A DNA stretch of 64,000 bases, taken from assembly GCA_963969495.1 (NCBI GenBank), contig OZ018326.1, positions 147,899,806 through 147,963,805 of the forward strand. The letters are read 5' to 3'. The DNA is from Ceratothoa steindachneri (lineage: Eukaryota > Arthropoda > Malacostraca > Isopoda > Cymothoidae). The notes beneath the pieces were generated by a model that ran no database searches, was not told the origin of the DNA, and worked only from the letters and a program-made list of their open reading frames with translations. Position 1 is the stretch's first letter. Each line of letters opens with the position of its first letter. Shown piece by piece: positions 33,101 through 45,589 of this stretch. The translations under genes were made by a program, and so were the position numbers.

Positions 33101-35639
33101 AAAACGTTTGTAATTTTAATGATCTTCAATATAATGAAATAAGATGTACGTTAATCAAGGTGTATAAATATATATTGCACAAAGAGGTATTTAATTAGGT
33201 TAAAAACTTTATTACAGCATACGCGTTATTAATCCTAGAGTAACATGCCAATTTATTTCTACTATAAAGCTCCATTTAAATCCTTTGTTCCTTCCCTTTT
33301 TCACTCTACCCACGACAGGCCATAAATTAGATCTATGTGTATCTGATAAAAAAGGTTAAATAAATTTATAATAAATAAGAATAATGACATTTTAAACAAA
33401 AGTGTATCAGGCATGGAAAAATAGCATGTATTTTTTTTTTAATAATAGCCGTCGCTTCATTATAAAATATCACAATCTCTATTAACTAAAGTCAAAATAG
33501 CATCCTCAAAATGATTAAATATAAGCTTATCCTATTCATAGAAACTTTTGAGTAAATGCTAAATTGTCTTCGTATATGATTGTTTTATTAGAATAACAAA
33601 ATATTGCAATCAGATCTAAAAGAAATCGTATCCTGTGACCTTATCATGATTGATTGAGCGAAAGATTGAGCATTTTAAATTAATTGATAACTCTAACTTG
33701 GTCATACATAATATTCGATATGTAAGGCATCTGTTTGCATATTTTTGTTTTTGCTTTCATTGATGGTTAACATTTACTAAACTAATGAATTGTACCTCAT
33801 TTGTAAAAATTGCTATTAATAAGGTTGATAAGATACCTAATTACTACAACACTGTCATATGTAAATGATTGCTTCACCCATTTGCTCTGATGTGTACAAA
33901 ATTATTGTTGGGTAGTTTAAGGTAAATTACAAATACTGAATGTTCTATTGGAAGATTTATACGTGCAAAAGTTACAAGCAGTAAACAAAAGGATGCTCTA
34001 TAAAAAAGTTAATTCAATAAAATATAATATAGTATTCTCTACACGAAAATATGCACACCCATCTCTATCACGGATATTTTTTTTACTCTCAGCTAAAATA
34101 ATATCTTCTTATAATATTTTCTTTCCCAAAAAAGTTGGAGTGTGTAATTGTAGAAGAGATATGCAGTCGAGGTTGTTTCGAATATAATGGTAGCTAAGTC
34201 TAAGGATTTTTCTCTTTATGCTGAAACAACCGTGATACGTGATGCTTTCACCTTATATGGACAGTTTATCATCGATTAATATTAACTTTCTCTTTATTGC
34301 GAAGAAACTATTAATTTAGAATTGGTACTTAGATTGCTTGCGTCATAATAATTCAGCATTATAAAGATTCATATATAAAAATCTGCATCTGTTAACTCGG
34401 ATAATAAATGAAGGTTATCCAACAAATGCTCCATCATTAATCTATATCCTATATTCTTGTGATAGATTAACTGTAATTAAAATCGTATATTTAAGTAACA
34501 GGCTAAAATATACCATATTTATTAATTAAAAAATTCCCCCTTCCTTGCTAATGCATTTATCTTTTGTATATATGTTTACTATAGGATTTTCATCACGCCT
34601 AATCACTTGCATTATACAGAATAGCTAAATTTCCCCTAGGGTTTGAAAATCACTTAAGATGCATTTCATGTTTAATTGCAAAGAATAATATATCTGAAGT
34701 TTTTCCTAGAGAGAATGCAATAATCCAAATGTCGATAAAGAACAGCTATATAAATATAATAAGAGCAATTACTAATATATTCTTTGTCCAGACATTTTAG
34801 GAGGGAATCGCCTCCTATATTAGTGTAATAATAGCCAAGAAAATTTATTCGGTTTCCTTAAAGCCAACTCTGCTTCCTGCCAACAATCTCCAAAATCATG
34901 ATGCACAAGAGCACGAAGTGCCCGTTTGAATATATTTTGATTTGATATTCGATGTAATCTAAACAGCTTAAACTTTTGTGTTGATGACTTTGTGAAAACA
35001 TAGATTGCTTGATGTAAAAAGATTTTTGTTTCATCTTTATTGAACGGACGAACAAATGTCAAATCTATCTTGTGAGCTTAAACAGCTAAGACGTGTAAAA
35101 CTTTTGGCCTCAACGACAACGAAATCCTTCTTCTACAATTGTTTTTTTCTTCTAAACTATTTTTCTCAGCCTTTGAGTTTTTTTCCGTACACTACACTCC
35201 TTTTTTCACTGTTGGCTACTGCTGAATCTTCGTTTTGAAGATTTGAAAATTAAGTATTAAGATTTGTTTATATATTCGATGTATTCGTAGTTAAAAATAT
35301 GAATGGCATCATTCTCTCACCTGTCAAAGGTCGGCTTTTCGCGCACTCGTATCCACTGCCCCTAACATTCAGGTCTTGTTTTATCCTTAAATGAAAAACG
35401 TACCAATTTTTATTCTTTTAACTTTATTGCTTTGATCAGAAAATCGAGTTCAAATCGTCTTTCCTTTTTTCTACAGTGCATTATTTTTTTTTTTTTTGCC
35501 TGCTCAAATCTATTTTAATAGTGTTGATGAGAGAATAAGTACGTGATGGGAAAAATAACGTTGATTTTAAGATTTGCCTCCACGTGATGGACCTCGTTGT
35601 TGCTTAGAAGCAATTTTTAAGCTCAAAAGCGTGAGAAAC
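30191..35639. other. AT-rich stretch without recognised gene
   Basis: Over 5 kb without recognisable genes. One minus-strand open frame at 34820-35062 (80 codons, containing LHRISNQNIFKRALRALVHH) has a more protein-like composition than its neighbours, but I know no family for it and cannot call it a gene. Confidence 0.4.
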
Positions 35640-36790
35640 AACAGGGGCTGGCTATAGAATGCAACCCAAATCCTCGCCCCCTCAAGCTACGCTGGGATCG
35701 CCTGAGGAAAACGACAGCCGAAGTTGTCCTACTCAATCGGTGGACGATAGTCCTTACCCCTTCTATAGGGTAAGCTCCCTTACTCCAGGTGTACATATTT
35801 ACTCGTGTCGCCAGAAATCGAGAGATTTGTGCGAGAAAAGCTCACGGGAGCAGACTAGCTTACTCCTCCTCGATTCGGATTGTCATACATTGAAGGCAAG
35901 TAAATTTTCGGGATAAACCGGAATATCCCTCCTTGGATAAAATAAATATCCACCTTGGATTAGTCAAGAATCCTCTCCCCGTAAGGATACCAGTCTGACT
36001 CCTTGTAACGTCTCCATCTCCAAATAATGACCCCAGTCTTATCCCAAAAGGATTCATTGAAGAATGATCTTCGCGTAATACCCCCTGAAATACGCAGAGT
36101 CGTCCAAACAACCTGTTTGACGGCCCAGAAAAACTCACCCTCCGTTTTTCTCGAAGGAATTCTACCGGAAGAATTCGAAACCTCCACTAGCCAAGGCTAT
36201 GCCTCCCCCCCCCCCTCCCTCCCCGTCATCTAAAAGTACTACTTCAACTCCGAGCAATATGACCCTGGACTCCGTCGGAGTTACTCAACCTCTATCCCCA
36301 CTTCAGAGGAAACGCCATCTTCTTCCCTCCATTTTATGCAAGGTATTGTAATAAATATTTTAGCTTACCCAAACTTATAATTGCCGCCTACTGTTCCCCT
36401 CCCACTCTCCATTATCATTGTGTGCTTACTATGTCCCCGTGTGAAGCCCAACTTTAATTCCATTCAGCCTACCCATTTTTATTGCATTTTAAATACCTAA
36501 TCTTGTTACTAGCCCGTTGACCACTGTAACTATTTGTATTATTATATGTCTTGTATTGTTTTACCATTTAACCTAAGTTATTAATATGTATTAAAATCTA
36601 TTTTGTCGACTCCTTTACTTGCAACCTTTGAGCTCATTAAAGCCGTGTAATAGCCCTATAACCAAGTAAGACTTAAACACTCAACCAATACTGAGAATCG
36701 AAGTAGCTCTATTGTACTAGCCCTCCCTTACGAGAATCTGACCTCGTAATCGGACCCAACCGACCCAAAGGTATCAAAAAGGAAACCGTG
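35640..36790. repeat. GC-richer LTR-like or element-derived block
   Basis: Composition is distinct from both flanks. Contains a C-run near 36200-36213, short open frames on both strands without known domains (for example 36027-36233 and 35860-36138), and a T-rich 3' part with AATAAATATT near 36350. Likely a foreign insertion, but no ends or genes were identified. Confidence 0.3.
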
Positions 36791-38056
36791 CACACTCTAA
36801 AATCAAATATAATAGATATATGTATGGTATATAGGAACCTATACCACGACCATGTTCAAAGTGTTTTTTATTATTAATCTTTAATCGTTATCATATATTC
36901 CATCGAAATAATTATAAATAACTCTTTTGTTACCTAGTTTCAATTTCTTCGCATCCCAATGAATAGAGAAACATTCGAATTTCTAAAGATGTGTTATTTG
37001 TTTGAGGTCAGAAATGTCTAAGATATGCTTCATAAATTATAAAGTCGAACAGCATCTTGGTATTTTGATGTCATTCTCGACGACTAATTGTTGTCTCTCT
37101 CTCTCTTGTTAAATAGTTGCGGCATCAATTACGAGATATAAGTGTTTTAATCAGTCACCAATAAAAATTAAATCACCATAAAACCATAGATCTTCCACCT
37201 TTTACAAACCTCGCTTCATTAAATTTAAAGTCCCTCTTTGTGCGAGCTTTTTAAATTTTGGCAGTTTCAAGTTTGGGTAAGCAAGCTTGACTAGTATCAT
37301 CTGCACACATTTTTCACGTTCTAACTTTCACGCGACACGATATGCTAAGTAGTTTAACATAGAGACAGAATCCGCTGCTGTAGTCTACTTCCTCTGGTTA
37401 GTAAGGATTTAAGGCTAGCTAACTGATTGCTATAAGTATATTTTGTATTATAGAAAGGGCGATTAATGTAAAAAGAATCAAAAGGAAAATAAGACATATA
37501 AATTATGTATTTATTTATTAAAATCATTTCTAAGAAAAATTAAAAATCAAGTTATGAATTTATTTTTTTTAGTGACTTTTCGAATTAATCTCAAAATTGC
37601 AAGAAGTTTACAATGTATTTAATTTTAAATTCTCCCAAATGATATTTCATAAAAATAGTCGAACCCTGTTTTGAATATTTTGTATTTATGTTATTTTTTA
37701 TTTTCAAGACTTTTGGTTATTATAATAATAATATTTTCAAAGTGTTACCAATATAATATCCGTGTGCTATTTATCGTAGGGTAGTAGAGTTATGTGTGAA
37801 AATTGATTGAGCTATATTTTTAGAGTATGGATCGGATGTCATAAATATATGTTTAAGGCTTTAATAAATTCATCATGTTTGCTGGCTAAATTTGATTTGT
37901 TAATCATTTAATTGCTTTTCTAGTTTAGGGCCATATTCGCTGTTGGATTTGTAAATAATTTTAAAGTTTTTTGATTTGGCGTTATCATATTTATAGATGA
38001 CCGATTTTATATTTGCCCATTCGTTTTATTTTTGAGACGATTTTTTGTCTTTGATA
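36791..38056. other. AT-rich stretch without recognised gene
   Basis: Nothing recognised apart from a short CTCTCTCTCTC run near 37095-37108. Confidence 0.5.
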
Positions 38057-38985
38057 TGAGGGGCGGTCAAGAAGTTTTCCGAAACGGTCGGGCAAAACTG
38101 GGAAAGGGGAATGGCTGTTTTTGGGGGTGTTAGGACAAGTTATTACAAGTCAGGACTTGCTGCCGCACACTCTTTCCTCTTCTATTTAAAAAGCAGTAGC
38201 TGATCGCAGATCCTCAGTCACAAATTTTTCAACGATGGAGAAAGTTAAGCACCGCTCAGTGATCAAATATTTTACCAAGGAAGGCAAGAATGCAAAAGAG
38301 ATCCATGAACGCATGGTTGCAGTGTACACCGACACCACCGTTACCTATGCAACCATTGCTCGCTAGAAAAGGGAGTTCCATCATGGTCGTGAGTCCCTTA
38401 AAAATGACCCCCGTCTAGGACTCCCGTCAGACGTGACTAACGAGGACAATGTGGCCCGTGTGGAAAGGATGATCCTCGAAAATCGACAGAGAAGGTCAAT
38501 GAAATCGAGCGACAACTTGGAATATCACATGGAAGTGTTATCAACATTATCCACAACGATTTGGCCATGAACAAGGTCTCTGCCCATTGGTTCCCTAGAA
38601 ATCTCACGCCCCATGATCGATTTCAACGTCTTCAAAGTCCACAAGGCCAGAGTTGCACAAGCTGCCCTGCGCTAGTGCAGATTCGAGGAGCTCAACCATC
38701 ACCCCTACAGTCCAGATCTGCCCCCTAGCGACTACTTTTTATCCACCAGCTCAAGGCTGCACTGCGTGCACGCCGGTTTGGAGACGATGAAGATGTCCAG
38801 CTCGCCGTCCAGGAGTGGATTAAACAGCAGTCGGGAGATTTCTAGTTGTCGGGAATTCGAAGCATCAGGGATAAGTGGCGCAAGTGCACCGAAGTCGAAG
38901 GTAGTTATATTGAAAAATAATAAAACCCTTTTCCTTATATCTCGTTTCCTTATATCCCAATTGCAAAACTTATTGACCGCCCTTC
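38057..38985 (+). mobile_element. mariner-family transposon, copy 2 (internally deleted)
   Basis: The left end reads ATGAGGGGCGGTCAAGAAGT and the right end reads ...GCAAAACTTATTGACCGCCCTTC, giving inverted repeats around GAGGGGCGGTCAA. Transposase starts at 38235: MEKVKHRSVIKYFTKEGKNA, ERMVAVYTDT, a stop where an Arg-Trp codon is expected (YATIAR-stop), DVTNEDNVARVERMILEN, a frame change, then LGISHGSVINIIHNDLAMNK and LTPHDRF. At about 38635 it jumps to VHKARVAQAAL ... FEELNHHPYSPD and PSDYFL, so roughly 0.38 kb with the first two catalytic Asp regions is missing. Length is 929 bases against about 1.3 kb for a full mariner. Confidence 0.88.
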
Positions 38986-41900
38986 TTAGATCTTCCGTAT
39001 TTGTGGAAGTTTCTTTCCAACATTATATAAATTTACTTTGGATGTTTCTTTGCAACATTATATCAATTTACTTTTATTTGAGTAAAAATTTCGAGTTCCT
39101 AGTAATAATTAGTTTTATTTATTTCGACAATTACTCCTCCTAAACAAATTAAGGAACATTTAGGAACAGTACATAGGCAAACAAAAATAAACAACATATC
39201 AGAAAACTCTGTTTTTTTTACCAATCTAACCGCAAAAAGACCTTACTAAGAGAATTAATTCTAATAAGACAAACCACCAAATTTAACTACCAAATATAAT
39301 GAATTTTGTAAACCTTAACCATATATCAATAGCATTTTTACCCATAATATAAATAATATAGCTCAATAATTTTTTATATAAAAATTTACCTCATGATAAT
39401 AATTATACACGTGATTCTATATTAAGCAAGCCTTAGATATACACAACAATAAATAAGTAGAAGACATTTAAAAGAATTCTCTATGTTTTAAAATGATATT
39501 GAAGAAATTAACATTGATTTCTAAGTAACCTTTTTGTAATCTTAAGATTAAATCTAAACAAATAATAAAAGAAGAATTTTCTAACTTGATTTTTTTTCCT
39601 TTTCCATATAAAATATGTTTAAAAAAAATAAATACATATTTTATTTTTCCTATTTTTCTATCAATTCTTTATAGTTTAAGCAACCTTTCCATAATATGAG
39701 ATATAACTCTGGCGATGAGATAGCTACTGACGATTTGGCGCTCGATTAGCTAGCTGGCGATGAGTTGGCTGAGAATAGTTACCGGGGAATGAGTTGGCGG
39801 CGAGGAATACTCCCATTCTATTTTTCCTCTACTACTCCCTGCTAAATTACCCTTTAAATTCAGCCTATTGGATGACAAAACTATATCTGTGAAGAAAATA
39901 AAACAAGAAAGAAAACTTGTTCAAACTACATTCTAATCTCTCTGCTTCTGAAATACCACTCTCCTTCTTCTATCTCTCTTGCTGAATTTTCTGCCTTCCT
40001 TTCTAACAAGAAATTTCATATACATACTCTCTGGCATACCTTCATTATCTACTCCTCAATATCAATAATTACCCATTTTCCTCCTTAACCTAATTTTCAC
40101 GTCTTTGCTTGAGTAGGGTGTGTCAATTTTCTGAACTTTCAAATTCCAAAAATAATGTCTGCTAAAAAAAAATACAACATGACTTATGAATTCTCAATTC
40201 ATGTTTTGTTATTTTAATATATTTTAGGTCTGCTTCGTAATAAGCTACTTGATAGTTGTGAGTTTTTGACTGCTTGGGGAATTACATTGTAATTATTTTA
40301 TATAGACTGTAATGGTAAAGTTGTGTATGACATACCTTAAAGAATATATTTCATTTTGTATTATACGTGAGGCGCTTAGTTCAGGTACCAGCTTCTGTGC
40401 ACCTGAATAATACTAAAAGTTATTTTTGCATTATCAATGTCAATCGGATGGTTTTCATTTGACATGTGGAGAAAACACTAGAAGAAAGAGACCCAGGTCG
40501 CACATTTATAATTTTCACAAATATATACATAAATAAAAAAATTCTAATTACTTTACTAAAAAATGCCGCTGATTCTTCATACCGCCTTTCCTATTCAGAT
40601 TCAGATCTATAAATTTGTGTGTCCAGAAGTTTTGCATCTCCTTTGTATTTCATTAGTCTTCCAGCGATTTACGATGATGGAGCTTTGATCGAAACCTGGT
40701 TTCACGAATAACTTATCACTGTGGTTTCTTTCCTGCCTCTATATATATTAAACAGGTAATTTAATAGGCGGGTTTTAAACAGCGTTCATATCTCACCTAT
40801 TTTGCTTGCTGCTATTTATTTGCTGTTTCATTCTAAATTGAATTGTAATTTTCGAGACTTATTTTAAATTTAGATATCTGGAAAATGTAGTTTCCCCTTG
40901 TTCAAATAACTTCCATTTCTAAAACTCGATTTATCAATACATTAAGTTGATATACTAAACTGCTCTATATATGACGTGTTCAATTTCTCTTTTAAAAAAA
41001 AGAAAACGGATATTTACGAGAGCCTCCTTACGTTTATATTAAGAAAGAAGAAGACTTTTCTGAATCACACAAACTAAAACAGGACGGGTATCATTGTCAG
41101 AAATTATTAAGTTGACAAGAAAGGCAAACGAGGAAGTGCTATAGAGTAAGTGTACATTTGTGGCCATTATAGGTACATAATGTCTCCCAAAAGTGAGAAA
41201 TCCTGGCTTGCTTCTGACTGGTTGAATACACAATTCTTTACAATAACGCAATTTTCTCCAACAGGATAAAAAATTTAAAAAATTACATATATTTCGTATT
41301 CACCACACTAATAAAACAAAACTTAGCTATTATATTTTTGTGTTCAAGTTACTCTTGTTCTAAGTACTACTTCTATTGCTATTCTCTCTTCACAAATACT
41401 TTAGACGTAATATATGAGTTGTAATCTCGCTTGGGTAACACAATGGAAATTAACACCTCCCCTTTCAACTTATTGCGTTACTTATAAATAAGAACAGCTC
41501 AATATCCATTTTTTGTTTACATTTTCTCCAATATTAGTTAAAAAAGACAGATAAATAACTTTAAAAACAAATAAAACACTGTTATATAGTATTTTTAATC
41601 AATTTTCGAGTCACATGAAATGATATTCCAAACTACAATTAGTTATGATTTTAAATAAAAAACACTAAATAAAGTCTAAACATACTTAATTTCAAACCCA
41701 ATGGTCTATATTATTAGAGTACTCCAATAATTGCATAGCATATTGAAAATCTATAGTAAGACAGAAAAAAAGAGCCATCCTCTGACTCTTCGAACCTGCA
41801 AATATAACCCTCGCATTTGTAATCATATGTTCATACTGAACTTTGGATGTTTTCAGCAAATCATGATTTTCATTTATAGCGGAATGAATTGAGATATTTA

Positions 41901-42289
41901 CTTAATGTAGGTAGTTACAACTTATCAAACTAATGGTTACCAGACGGATTGAAAAATATTTCTGAAACTGTCAGAAAATTCAAAATCATTTAATCTATTG
42001 TTTGTACTGAGAATACCTCAGTAAAGGCATTAGTTCACACAAGTGACTACACACTGCCGGCATTGGATGTTTAATCTTCGTCACCAGCGGTATCTGCTTA
42101 GAATTGTCCATACTACCAGATAAGCAATATGCTCATACAGCATCCACATTTGCTGAAAGAGCCACTAGATACATTACAATAAGTTTAGTAAAACGATGTT
42201 TAACATCTATGAGATATGGGAGCTCAAATCCTAAAGTGACTCTGTTAACACCAAATCACGACATCGCTAATGGTTATATTTGTCTTGTT
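38986..42289. other. AT-rich stretch without recognised gene
   Basis: Contains a 2 x about 34-bp repeat near 39008-39075 (TTTCTTTCCAACATTATATA type) and a few GGCGATGAG repeats near 39711-39800. Otherwise nothing recognised. Confidence 0.45.
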
Positions 42290-42299
42290 ACTAAAAGTC

Positions 42300-42400
42300 A
42301 CGGTCCCGGATGTTTCCTAATAATAGTAAGATCTGGACTTGAACCCCACGTTACACAGATTGCTCATCATTTGCATCCACTAATAGACATTATATAGTCT
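42300..42400 (-). repeat. Possible tRNA-like SINE head (weak)
   Basis: On the minus strand, GGGGTTCAAGTCC (near 42339-42351) is an exact RNA polymerase III B-box match. It is preceded at tRNA-like distance by CTATTAGTGGATGCAAATGA, which resembles a D-arm/A box. No acceptor stem. Could be chance. Confidence 0.3.
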
Positions 42401-43429
42401 CAAAACGATGTAATATTCAGCAGACTAATGTATGTAGTATATAAGCGAAGCCAAGTTGTCTATAATTGATTCAATAACTATTCTTTAAACCTCCACTGAT
42501 TCCTGAGGCCTAACAGGAACAAAATCCAGCCTTTTTGGGTGTAATGACCTCAGGTATTGTCACTTAAGAGTCGACCCTGCATATATGAGAGAATTGTATA
42601 AAGCCATACATAAGGCATTGGTCATTTGTCCAGGAGTCTTCCGTCTAGTTGTTGGATCGACGCAACGTCAAAGGAGCCTACATGGTAAATGGTATCTCTT
42701 CTCTGACCTTTGGTACTTCAGTTTATATCTTTGCTTACATTTCCCCGTAAGGGGCGTGGTGATTTAAATTTCTGGCCGCCGTAGTGACAGGACACTGCTT
42801 GCCATGCAGGCCAAGCTTAGCCTCTTCTCCTTCTTTCAGACAGCCTGTATTTCTGACCTACCCCCTCACTTGCCCTACAACCTCTCCCACAACTTTCTCT
42901 AGCCGGCCTCTATTTTCTCAGGGTAGATGCTGAAATTCTTCTCAGCCAATTATTCTGGATCAGGGCTGAGGGGTGAGGGGACAAGGTTTCTTTACCCCTG
43001 AGCTCCAGTTTAGGATGCTGAGGTTTTAACAACTTGCTTCATCCCCACCCATAGCTTCCTCACATCTCGTTCTCTTCTCACTTCAATATCTATTTTTTAC
43101 GCCATGCATAAGGTGGAGCGGCCATGTTGAAGGGCTGCCAGGTCACCAGCCAGGATGGGTGGCTATAAATGGCAACACCTGGCCCTTCTGCCCCAGACGA
43201 ACCTCTCGCAGAGCGGGCCATTGCGAGGGGTGATTAGTGTTTGTTTCCCGTAAGAAAATAGGGTCACCATGCCCATTGATGATTAAATAAAAAATCTCCC
43301 CTCAATTTTCCCTCGTCCATCGTCGGAGCCGCCCTCGGGCGGCTCAACAGAAAAAATGGAGGTCCCCCACCTGTGCTCTCGCAGGGGACCTTCCAAATAT
43401 CGCTAACGGGAGAGAAGGCTTACTCCTCT

Positions 43430-45420
43430 CCATCGGCTATGGGTGTATGAGACTCCTCCTCACCTCCTTGTCTGGAGGTGCCCGTCTTTCCAGCGGCAGT
43501 ACCCCCTCTACTTCCCAAGGCGACTGCCAAGAAAGCCAGCAGGCAGCCCATAGCCGACCACTCTACATTGAAGTGGTTCGGTAGGGAAAACCCCCTTATG
43601 GGGGAGTGGGAAGCCAGGCCCCATCGGTTGCTTCCTTCAATAGACCTGCTGGGTAGAATATTAAACTTAGCAGGGGTCAAGGCCTGTGCTTCCCACGACT
43701 CGACTTGTGATAACGATGACAATGCCACTGTGATGTCCTGGGGAGGGGAGGGGCTAACTGGATAACCCCCAGAGATAGACATGGTCCTTGAAGGTAGCCA
43801 GCCGAAAACGGTAGAGACTTCTATGGGAGCGAATCCGGCCTCAGCGCCAAGCACTGAAATCGAGTCCGCCCCTGTGCAAGGTCCTCCTCAAACGGCTAGG
43901 GTTTCCAAGGCATTACAAGGATCTTCTCTATCTCAGAGAAGGACCTTGCACTCGTCAGTTTATCCGGCCTGGGGGTTGTTGCCGGCAGATGGGAGAAAGC
44001 TGGTTTATTCCCCGCCCTTATCTCCTAAAAAGGAAAATGAATAAAGAGACTCGGTGCTCCTCTCCATCCACGTGGGATGCATGGGCGGATGCGTATCCTG
44101 CCACTCTTCGGTAAGCGACAAGCCAAGATCGGCACATCTGGCCCCTATGCTCACCCAGGTGCAGAGACCCAGACTAAGACCAAAAGTACTAGCGCGCAGA
44201 GCGGAGCATCGATTACATCGGGGCCCCTCATTCAGAGATTACTCGGCGTTTTAGAGCCCGCAGGCATCAAACGCTTCCGGGTAATTCGCTCCACTAATGG
44301 CACCATGTTTGCTAAGGGCAACATGAATCGCCATAGGAGAGCTTTAGCTCCTGTGATTGTTAGAGAACTAAAGGTGATCCGCTTCTCTGACGGAAGCCTT
44401 TTGGCGAATGCGTCGAATAGTCTGAGGCGACCATGATTAGTGGCCTTCCGCTACTTGATGCCACGCCTAGGAGTGTGACGCCACACTCTACCATTAACTT
44501 CGTGAAAGGAGGGGTTTATGCGAGGGAACTCGTCGACTACTCCATAGAGGACATCACCTTAAAGCTGGCTAACCATGGGGCAGTGGGAGTCGAACGTGTG
44601 TTGAAAGAACAGGGATGAGCATCGAGACCCACTGCTACACTCTTCTTCACGTTTGACTTTGACAAGCTACCTGAGACGGTGCGTGCCGGTTAGTTATTCC
44701 CGCTACCGCGTGAAGGCATTAATGCCAAAGCCGCGGAGGTCCTATTACTGTCCCACTTCGGCCATACTAATCGCTCCTGTCGACATGCAAAGTCGGGGTT
44801 GCTTGAAACCTGTGTAAGTTGCTCCAAGGCCACAGACTATAAGTCCAAATGATGTGTGGCCAAGTGTGTCAATTGCAGAGAGCCGCAGCCCGCTTCTTCA
44901 GAGCAATGTGGTGCGTATCTCCTGAGAAGGAAATCCTGGCCGTTTAGGCTTAGGATCGTCTTTCATTTCACGAGGCTAAGGACTTGGTCCTGGCACGCCT
45001 GGCGCTATATAGGACGTCCTCTGCCCCAAAGTTAAAAAAGAAACCCACTGCTCCTGTCCCCTCCAGGCCTAAGAGTACGGTTGGTTCTGCGCTAATTCGT
45101 AACCCTTCTGTTGAATCTAACTACCCAGAACGCTCTCTTGGTAAAGCTGGAGGCAGAAAAGGTCCACAGCCACCCCCGGGTAAAAGCAGCGCTCCCCCTC
45201 TTCCCCCAGCATGACCATTTCCGGCTCCAGTGAGTCGTTAGAACTAAAGGAGGCAACGCTTCTGAAATTAGTCGCCAAGCCATCTTTCGGGATTACTAAA
45301 GCTGCCCCCCAAAGGAGGACAGCACTAAAGTAATTTCTGATTCTTCGTCCACGCCCAGTGATGGGCTGGCTGATTCGGAGACTGTGATTCCTCGAAAAGA
45401 GGGCTCCCCCGCCTAAGGTT
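43430..45420 (+). pseudogene. LINE ORF1 (gag-like, zinc knuckle) remnant
   Basis: Open pieces follow one another in different frames: 43781-44044, 44077-44436 (with AKGNMNRHRRALAP), and 44433-44618 (SVTPHSTINFVKGGVYAREL then VDYSIEDITLKLANHGAVGV), which looks like the RNA-binding middle of LINE ORF1. Then FFTFDFDKLPETVRAG, FGHTNRSCRHA, LETCVSCSK and CVNCREPQPASSEQC give the remains of two or three CCHC knuckles, the first having lost its leading Cys pair. A final AKDLVLARLAL matches the usual tail. In life the product would coat element RNA. Many stops and shifts. Confidence 0.75.
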
Positions 45421-45589
45421 CCAAGGTGAAGGGAAGAAAAGCCTTACATGTCGAGCACAACCTTCCCCAATAGGTCCTCAAAGGCGACAGCACCTCGAGC
45501 GCAATCTCCGGCCAACAGCGCGGTGAGTTCTCCCTCAGGGAAGCGTATGGCCATTCCCGTGATGGTCTACTCTTTGAAGAGGGCCCCCG

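Noticed and set aside
42104..42397. 97-codon plus-strand open frame
   Set aside because: No recognisable domain; the exact B-box match on the other strand makes a SINE a likelier content.
43420..43854. 144-codon minus-strand open frame
   Set aside because: It lies opposite the I-superfamily LINE 5' part/ORF1, which reads on the plus strand; it has no known domain.
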